From the NCBI GenBank assembly GCA_024275555.1, contig JAJRYW010000636.1:1-10417 (forward strand): a stretch of DNA of 10,417 nt, in the 5' to 3' direction. A program made the translations under genes and the position numbers. Positions within the stretch are counted from its first letter, which is position 1. Every line of letters begins with the position of its first letter. Below the pieces are notes generated by a model, which ran no database searches, had not been told where the DNA came from, and saw only the letters and a list, made by a program, of their open reading frames with translations. The stretch comes from Calditrichota bacterium (GTDB lineage: Bacteria; Calditrichota; Calditrichia; RBG-13-44-9; J075). Below are positions 5,409-10,417 of the stretch, one piece after another.

Positions 5409-8400
5409 CCCTTCCCGAATTTTCTTTAAAAAACCGATATACGATTTACGCGCTGGGCATTGCCGCCCTGGTATTCGGGATTCTGGCCTATGTCAGCCTG
5501 CCCATTCAATTATTCCCGGATACCGCCCCGCCGCTGGTGAACATCCTTACCCCCTACCCCGGGGCCGCCGCGGAGGATGTGGCAGACCTGGTCTCCGATC
5601 CTATCGAAACCGAAGTCGCCTCGCTGGAAGGGGTCTACAAGGTTACCTCCACCTCCCAGGAAGGGCTTTCCCTGGTTGCGGTAGAGTTCAATTACGATAT
5701 CTCGGTGGACCTGGCCGCGGTGGATGTGCAAAATGCCATTTCGCGCATCCGGGGCAAACTGCCCCGGGAGATCGGCGAGCCGCAGGTGCTGAAGTTTTCC
5801 ACCAGCAACCGCCCGGTGCTGACCATGGGCCTGCGAGGGGACAATTTGGTGGAAGTGCGCAGTCTGGCGGAAGATGTGCTGGCGCCGGAAGTGCAACGGA
5901 TACGCGGGGTTGCCCTGGTGGATGTTTTCGGAGGATTTCAGCCGGAGATCACCATTGCCATCGACCGCGACCGCCTGGAAGCACACCGGTTGCGCCTGGC
6001 GGCAGTAGCAGCGGCCATCCGCAGCCACAACGTCAGCCTGCCCGCCGGGCAGATTCGCAGCGCCGGACGGCAATATACTTTTCGCATCGACGAGCAAAGC
6101 CAATCCTTGCAGAACATCGCTCAAATCCCGCTTTCCACGCCGGCCGGAAACCGGATCAGAATCGGCGATATTGCCAAAATATCCGATGGCAGCAGCGAGG
6201 ATTTCTCCCGCTTCCGGGTCAACGGCCAACCGGCCATCGCCATGCAAATTTTCAAACAAGACGACGCCAACACCGTGGAAGTGGTGGAATTAGCCCAGGA
6301 AAAATTCCGGGAATTGGCGGCCCGCTATCCGGCCGTCGAAATGGTGGAAGCGGAAGAGAGCGCCTCTTTTACCCGCCAGGTGGTAAACAATATGCTGGGC
6401 AGCGTCTGGCAGGCCCTGCTGATGGCCACGGTGGTTATCTTCCTGTTCCTGGGCAGCCTGCGCCGGGGAATTGTCGTCGCCGTGTCCATGCCCATGTCAT
6501 TTTTGCTCACCTTTGCCGGGATGAAGCTGTTCAACATCGAGGTGAACCTGGTCACCCTGACCGCGGTCATCCTGGCCGTGGGAATGGTGGTGGACGGCTC
6601 GGTAGTGGTCCTGGAAAACATTACCCGCCGCTATCAGCAGGAGAAACTCTCCCCGATGGAAGCGGCCAGGGTGGGCGCCAACGAAATCCAGTTTGCGGTC
6701 ATCGCCGGAAACGCCACCACCCTGGTAGTGCTTATCCCGCTGCTGTTCCTCTACGGCTTTATCGGGAAGGTCTTCGGGCCGCTTTCCGCCACGCTGATTA
6801 TTGCCTTCGTATCCTCGTTGATCGTGGCGCTCAGCCTGGTGCCCATTTTAACCGCCCTGGTCACTGCCGGCGGCGGCAAGATGGAAGTGTGGGCCGAGGA
6901 GATCTCCCGCCCCTGGAACCGGCTGATGGATTTTATCCGCAAAGGGTACGTGAGTGTTCTGAAAATTTCGCTGCGCAAACACTGGCTGGTTTTCGGCGCC
7001 GCCACAATTCTTTTTGTACTGGGGCTTGTGATGCTGCGTTTCCAGGGAATGGAATTGTTGCCGAAAATGGACAGCGGGGCCAGCTTTGTCACGGTGGAAA
7101 CGCCTTCCGGCGCCTCCCTGGACGAGACCGAGAACGTCATCCGCCAGGTGGAAGCCGTGATACTGGAAGAACCGGCGGTGGAACTGCTGGCTACCCAGAT
7201 GGGCTTCGAGCCGGGGATGCACTCGTTTGGCGGCGGCGGGGTTCAGGGCCCCACCCAGGGATATATCTCCATCACACTCTCGCCCCGTACAGAGCGTGAT
7301 GAAACGATCTGGGACATCCAGGACCGCCTGCGAAAAAAGCTGGCCAGGATTCCCAATATTCAAAATTTTGTCGTACGGGAATCCGGCAGCACCGCCCGGG
7401 CCACCACCGCTTCTTCTATCGTGGTCAGCATCCGGGGCGAAGACCCGCTGGTGCTGAACAAACTGGGAGACCAGGTGCTCAACGCAATCGAGAACGTGGA
7501 AGGCGTGGTGAATCCATATCGCAGTTGGCGGCTGGATCAGCGCAATATTGCCATCTCCATCGATGAAGATCGCGCCCGGGAGCTGGGCATCACCCCGGCA
7601 ATCGCCGCGCAGGAATTGTCCCAGGCGCTGGACGGCCTGAACGCCGGGATTTTTCGCGGCAAGTTTGGCGACGACACCCCCATCCGGGTGCGTTACGGCA
7701 AGTCTTTCCGGAAAGAGCAGCAGGATGCTTTTGCGGTGCGCACCATCTCGGCCAAAGACGGCAAAGTGGTTCCGGTCAGCGCCGTCGCTACCTGGCGGGA
7801 AGTCTTTGTCCAGGGACTGGTCGCCCGGGAGAACCTGGAGCCAACCCTGGATATTCTGGCCCTGCACCAGGGCAAACCGCTCAATTTTGTGACGGCCTCG
7901 GTAGAACAGGCCGTCTCGCAGATCACCGTTCCCCGGGGGTACGCAATTTATCTCTCCGGCGAAAATAAAGATATGACCGAATCCCGGCAGGAGCTGTTAG
8001 GCGCACTGGCCATCGCCTTGATCGCCATTTACCTGCTGCTGGTCGCGCAATTCCGATCCTTTGCTCATCCGATCACCGTTTTAATGTCTGTGCCGCTCAG
8101 CTTGATTGGCGTATCAATAGCCCTGTGGATAGCCGGGAAGCCGGTTTCTATGCCGGTTTTGGTGGGATTAATTTTGCTGATGGGCATCGTGGTCAACAAC
8201 TCGATTATTTTGATTGATTTTATTCAGCAGCGCCGCGCCGCCGGCGCAGAGCGGCGCGAGGCCATCGTCGAATCCGTGGCGACCCGCTTCCGCCCCATTA
8301 TGATGACCTCCCTCTCGACCATTGTGGGGATGATTCCCTTAGCAATGGAATGGGCCCTGGGCGCGGAACGCTTTTCGCCGCTGGCCATTGCGGTCATCGG

Positions 8401-8500
8401 CGGAATGACAGCCTCGACTTTCTTAACCATGATTGTCATCCCGGTGCTCTATGACGCCTTTGACGAGTGGGGGCAAAAACTAAAACGGGTAAGAAGTTAA
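5405..8500 (+). CDS. RND-family efflux permease (inner-membrane pump)
   Basis: A 1031-residue proton-driven exporter of standard length with the duplicated RND layout: TM1 at about 13-31, a large periplasmic domain, TM2-6 (about 335-485), TM7 (about 527-547), a second periplasmic domain, and TM8-12 (about 865-1020). The early LPIQLFPD and the PGAAAEDVADLVSDPIE segment are classic. In TM4 the motif VDGSVVVLEN keeps the first of AcrB's paired Asp residues (Asp397, equivalent to Asp407), while the second position is Gly. In TM10, where AcrB has Lys940, the motif is VVNNSIILIDF (Asn931). This is the pattern of RND pumps outside the AcrB subgroup. Substrate is unknown; a drug- or amphiphile-type pump is likelier than a CusA-type metal pump. 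GAGGAGG (5391-5397) and an ATGA overlap with the adaptor fix the start. Confidence 0.95.
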   Translation: MTLPEFSLKNRYTIYALGIAALVFGILAYVSLPIQLFPDTAPPLVNILTPYPGAAAEDVADLVSDPIETEVASLEGVYKVTSTSQEGLSLVAVEFNYDISVDLAAVDVQNAISRIRGKLPREIGEPQVLKFSTSNRPVLTMGLRGDNLVEVRSLAEDVLAPEVQRIRGVALVDVFGGFQPEITIAIDRDRLEAHRLRLAAVAAAIRSHNVSLPAGQIRSAGRQYTFRIDEQSQSLQNIAQIPLSTPAGNRIRIGDIAKISDGSSEDFSRFRVNGQPAIAMQIFKQDDANTVEVVELAQEKFRELAARYPAVEMVEAEESASFTRQVVNNMLGSVWQALLMATVVIFLFLGSLRRGIVVAVSMPMSFLLTFAGMKLFNIEVNLVTLTAVILAVGMVVDGSVVVLENITRRYQQEKLSPMEAARVGANEIQFAVIAGNATTLVVLIPLLFLYGFIGKVFGPLSATLIIAFVSSLIVALSLVPILTALVTAGGGKMEVWAEEISRPWNRLMDFIRKGYVSVLKISLRKHWLVFGAATILFVLGLVMLRFQGMELLPKMDSGASFVTVETPSGASLDETENVIRQVEAVILEEPAVELLATQMGFEPGMHSFGGGGVQGPTQGYISITLSPRTERDETIWDIQDRLRKKLARIPNIQNFVVRESGSTARATTASSIVVSIRGEDPLVLNKLGDQVLNAIENVEGVVNPYRSWRLDQRNIAISIDEDRARELGITPAIAAQELSQALDGLNAGIFRGKFGDDTPIRVRYGKSFRKEQQDAFAVRTISAKDGKVVPVSAVATWREVFVQGLVARENLEPTLDILALHQGKPLNFVTASVEQAVSQITVPRGYAIYLSGENKDMTESRQELLGALAIALIAIYLLLVAQFRSFAHPITVLMSVPLSLIGVSIALWIAGKPVSMPVLVGLILLMGIVVNNSIILIDFIQQRRAAGAERREAIVESVATRFRPIMMTSLSTIVGMIPLAMEWALGAERFSPLAIAVIGGMTASTFLTMIVIPVLYDAFDEWGQKLKRVRS

Positions 8501-8531
8501 GGTTTTTTACCAGAGTTCGTTGGCAAAAATG

Positions 8532-8560
8532 GAGTGGTGAGTGGTGAGTGGTGAGTGGTG
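8532..8560. repeat. Four tandem copies of the 7-mer GAGTGGT
   Basis: Perfect tandem copies at 8532-8538, 8539-8545, 8546-8552 and 8553-8559, with one further G at 8560. It begins 31 bp after the RND permease stop and lies in non-coding DNA; probably a simple microsatellite prone to slippage. Confidence 0.9.
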
Positions 8561-8566
8561 AAATCT

Positions 8567-8626
8567 GGTAGGCGCAGGCTTTAGACTGCGCTGCGCTAAA
8601 TGCGCAATCTGAAGTTTGCGCCTACC
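8567..8626. repeat. REP-like 60-nt imperfect palindrome
   Basis: Arms 8567-8591 and 8602-8626 (25 nt each, 10-nt loop) begin with GGTAGGCGCA and end with TGCGCCTACC. Only four positions deviate from perfect complementarity, and three of those are G-U pairs in RNA. The GCGCAGGCTTTAG-like core resembles REP-type palindromes that are dispersed in many copies in some genomes, often with a RAYT (REP-associated tyrosine transposase) elsewhere; no such gene lies in this window. No T-run follows. Confidence 0.75.
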
Positions 8627-8650
8627 CGGTAACCCATCCATTCTGCTTCT

Positions 8651-8682
8651 CGTTCCAGGCGCTGGCCTGGAACGTGTTTTTT
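8651..8682 (+). terminator. Rho-independent terminator of the RND operon
   Basis: A perfect 10-bp stem CGTTCCAGGC / GCCTGGAACG with a GCTG loop (8651-8674) is followed by six T residues at 8677-8682. It lies 150 bp after the permease stop, in the correct orientation to end the plus-strand operon. Confidence 0.75.
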
Positions 8683-8772
8683 CTTCTCGGCCCTGGCGCC
8701 GGGTTGGTACAAGCGACTAAGCCTGAATATAGTTTTGCTCCAGTTTCGGAAATGAAAGCAGAGCTTGCTGTG

Positions 8773-8802
8773 AAAAAGGCGTTCCAAGCGGAGCTTGGAA
8801 CG
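8773..8802 (-). terminator. Rho-independent terminator of the response-regulator gene
   Basis: A perfect 10-bp stem CGTTCCAAGC / GCTTGGAACG with a 3-nt loop (8780-8802) is followed, reading the minus strand, by CC and five T residues (A-run at 8773-8777 on plus). It lies 137 bp beyond the stop of the minus-strand response regulator. Its stem is nearly the same sequence as the plus-strand terminator at 8651-8674. Confidence 0.72.
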
Positions 8803-8939
8803 AGTGCTTAGGAAAGCTGCGTCAAATCAAGTTCAAAGTGTGATTGGTATCAGCAGCGATCTCCACATCAAAACAACGGCTTAAAGTCTGGACATCGTAC
8901 CGACTATAGCGCCCGGAATCACCAGAGAGCATGGAGTAT
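8803..8939. other. Convergent spacer without recognisable features
   Basis: With the repeats to its left this makes a 439-bp gene-free gap (8501-8939) between convergent genes. In this part I see no open frame with a ribosome site, no tRNA-like fold and no strong hairpin; it is probably the 3' untranslated part of the response-regulator transcript. Confidence 0.5.
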
Positions 8940-10310
8940 TTATTTCTTTTTCATCCCCAGCTTTTCCAGTCGGGAACGCAGATGTCGTTCACTGATACCC
9001 AATAGCCGGGCGGCGGCGCTTTGGTTGCCCCCGGTTTCTTTCAGTGCGGCTTGGATCATTTCTTTTTCGAAGGCGCGCAGCTTGGTTTCATAATCCGCTT
9101 CAATATTCCGGGGATCGAAGATGGCCTCCCTGGATTCTATCTGCAAGGTTGGGGGAAGATCATCTGCGGTCAGATAATCTCCCCGGCACAGAACCACTGC
9201 CCGTTCAATCATGTTTTCCAATTCCCGAACATTTCCGGGGAAGTGATATTTCATCAGCCGATCAAGCGCTTCGCGGGTAATACCTCTAATCGGTTTCTGA
9301 TTTTCCCGGGCATATTTGGCAATAAAATGCTCGGCCAGGACCGGGATATCGGTTTTCCGCTGCCGCAGCGGGGGAATCCAGACGCTGACCACATTGAACC
9401 GGTAGTAGAGGTCATCCCGGAATGTACCTTCCCGGATCATCTCTTCCAAATCGCGGTGAGTGGCAGCAATAATGCGCACATCCACTTCTATCTGTTGATT
9501 GCCGCCCAGCCGTTCCACTTGCCCAAATTGAATGGCGCGGAGGAGTTTCACCTGCACCGAAAGGGGAATATCGCCCACTTCATCAATAAAAAGTGTTCCA
9601 CCGTGCGCTTCCTCAAAGCGGCCGATGCGCATTTGAGCAGCCCCGGTAAAAGCGCCTTTCTCATGGCCAAACAGTTCGCTCTCCAACAAATTTTCCGACA
9701 GGGCCGCTACGTTAATCACGATAAAAGGCTTGTCCCGGCGCTGACTGGCAAAATGAATTGCCCGGGCGATAAGTTCCTTACCGGTACCGCTTTCCCCACG
9801 GATGAGCACCGTGGCATTACTGGGCGCCACCCGGCCGGCCATATTCAGCACCTCTTCCATCTCTCCGCTCTGGGAGATGATCGCGTCAAATTTAAATTTT
9901 TCCTGAAGCTGTTCCTTAAGCAAACGGTTTTCGGCAATCAGCCAACGCTTTTCACGAACCCGCTTGATCAGGTTTTCCAGCTCATCAAGGTCGATGGGCT
10001 TGGTCAGGTAATCATACGCGCCGGCTTTCATAATTTCCACTGCATCCTCGATGCTGCCGTATGCGGTCATCACCACCACATCAATTTCCGGATTCAGTTC
10101 CTTCAGCTTGCGCAATACCACAAAGCCATTCCACTCCGGCATCCGGTAATCGGTAAGAACTAAATCAATAGTGTTTTCCTGGACAATTTTAAAACCAGAT
10201 GGCCCATCCCCGGCCGTAAATACCTGGTAGCCCCGACGGGACAAAAAGCTCTTCAGTGATTGCAATTGCGCCGGTTCATCATCTATCAACAAAATGGAAA
10301 GCGTATTCAT
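8940..10310 (-). CDS. NtrC-type sigma-54-dependent response regulator
   Basis: A 456-residue three-domain activator. The receiver domain (1-115) has the acidic pair Asp10/Asp11, phospho-acceptor Asp54 (LVLTDYRMP), Thr82 and Lys104. The AAA+ domain (about 142-380) has Walker A GESGTGKE at 172-179, the sigma-54-contacting GAFTGA loop at 219-224 and Walker B TLFIDE at 239-244. A Fis-type helix-turn-helix ends the protein (NQSAAARLLGISERHLRSRLEKLG). The frame is open 29 codons further upstream, but that segment has no receiver homology and overlaps the preceding gene. The chosen ATG directly starts the receiver fold (NTLSILLIDDEP) and has GGAG 8 nt upstream. Phosphorylated by a kinase, such proteins hexamerise and open sigma-54 promoters; its targets are not evident here. 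The likely kinase gene ends 55 nt upstream. Confidence 0.95.
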   Translation of the reverse strand: MNTLSILLIDDEPAQLQSLKSFLSRRGYQVFTAGDGPSGFKIVQENTIDLVLTDYRMPEWNGFVVLRKLKELNPEIDVVVMTAYGSIEDAVEIMKAGAYDYLTKPIDLDELENLIKRVREKRWLIAENRLLKEQLQEKFKFDAIISQSGEMEEVLNMAGRVAPSNATVLIRGESGTGKELIARAIHFASQRRDKPFIVINVAALSENLLESELFGHEKGAFTGAAQMRIGRFEEAHGGTLFIDEVGDIPLSVQVKLLRAIQFGQVERLGGNQQIEVDVRIIAATHRDLEEMIREGTFRDDLYYRFNVVSVWIPPLRQRKTDIPVLAEHFIAKYARENQKPIRGITREALDRLMKYHFPGNVRELENMIERAVVLCRGDYLTADDLPPTLQIESREAIFDPRNIEADYETKLRAFEKEMIQAALKETGGNQSAAARLLGISERHLRSRLEKLGMKKK

Positions 10311-10322
10311 GTCCCCTGCTCC
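10311..10322 (-). promoter_or_regulatory. Ribosome site deciding the response-regulator start
   Basis: On the minus strand, GGAG (complement of 10319-10322) is followed by 8 nt and then the ATG at 10310-10308. An AGGGG lies closer but at a poor distance. This favours 10310 over the longer open frame starting at 10397. Confidence 0.7.
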
Positions 10323-10365
10323 AGTCTTTTTACACAGCGCCTGCCCGGCCTGAGTGTTGAGATAA

Positions 10366-10417
10366 TTATACAGTTTCCTTAAGGGCCACCGAAGCATTCA
10401 CAGGCATGCGAATGACA
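10366..10417 (-). CDS. C-terminal end of a probable sensor histidine kinase (partial)
   Basis: On the minus strand, starting at 10416, a frame reads VIRMPVNASVALKETV and stops at TAA (10368-10366). The VIRMPV string resembles the last beta-strand of a histidine-kinase ATPase domain (commonly ending F.I.LPV). Its position 55 nt upstream of an NtrC-type response regulator, on the same strand, is where the partner kinase is normally found. Only 16 residues are visible and no catalytic motif is included, so the call rests on the end motif and context. Confidence 0.5.
   Translation of the reverse strand, partial: VIRMPVNASVALKETV

Noticed and set aside
6848..7867. Long minus-strand open frame (339 residues) within the RND permease
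   Set aside because: An antisense shadow produced by GC-rich codon structure in the permease; no motif or credible ribosome site.
8532..8802. CRISPR-like array in the convergent spacer
   Set aside because: The repeats are different palindromes and a 7-bp microsatellite with no regular repeat-spacer spacing and no cas genes.
9021..10163. A 380-residue plus-strand open frame opposite the response regulator
   Set aside because: It is a shadow of the minus-strand NtrC-type gene, whose motifs are unambiguous; the plus-strand translation shows no domain.
10311..10397. Response-regulator start at ATG 10397, adding 29 residues
   Set aside because: The extra segment has no receiver homology, overlaps the probable kinase end, and a better ribosome site precedes ATG 10310.

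Overview
The window looks like chromosomal DNA from a Gram-negative, c-type-cytochrome-making bacterium. It encodes a tripartite RND pump whose adaptor is a predicted lipoprotein, a haem-binding lipoprotein, and an NtrC-type sigma-54 activator. UGA serves as an ordinary stop here (cytochrome, DinB, TolC and adaptor genes all end in TGA). The intergenic repeats (GACAGGAT arms, GGTAGGCGCA hairpin, CGTTCCAAGC hairpins) resemble those I associate with uncultured environmental lineages, perhaps of the FCB/Calditrichota kind, but that placement is a guess. No transposase, phage gene, CRISPR array, tRNA or rRNA was seen.

Layout. (1) 223-1709, plus strand: a probable operon of a cytochrome c'-like lipoprotein, a TetR-family repressor and a small cupin. 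(2) 1732-2776: a spacer repeat, then a DUF3565-like gene interrupted by an in-frame TGA exactly where the family's conserved Cys is expected, then a 64-residue protein in the same frame and a DinB-fold protein. (3) 2896-8500, plus strand: a tightly coupled TolC / adaptor / RND permease operon in which both junctions are ATGA overlaps. (4) 8501-8939: a gene-free convergent spacer full of short repeats and hairpins, with a likely terminator for each strand. (5) 8940-10310, minus strand: an NtrC-type response regulator. Behind it (10366-10417) are the last codons of what is probably its histidine kinase, cut by the window edge.

How the parts connect. A 23-bp sequence with one mismatch (166-188 and 2856-2878) lies just upstream of both the cytochrome/TetR/cupin operon and the RND operon. 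The first copy sits inside a near-perfect 22-bp palindrome directly downstream of a good -10 box. The simplest reading is that the TetR protein represses its own operon and the efflux operon through these sites, making the cytochrome, the cupin and the pump one regulon.

The most curious items are this shared operator, the cytochrome placed in an efflux regulon, the in-frame UGA at a conserved Cys codon (decay or, less likely, selenocysteine), and two sibling hairpins acting as opposite-strand terminators.
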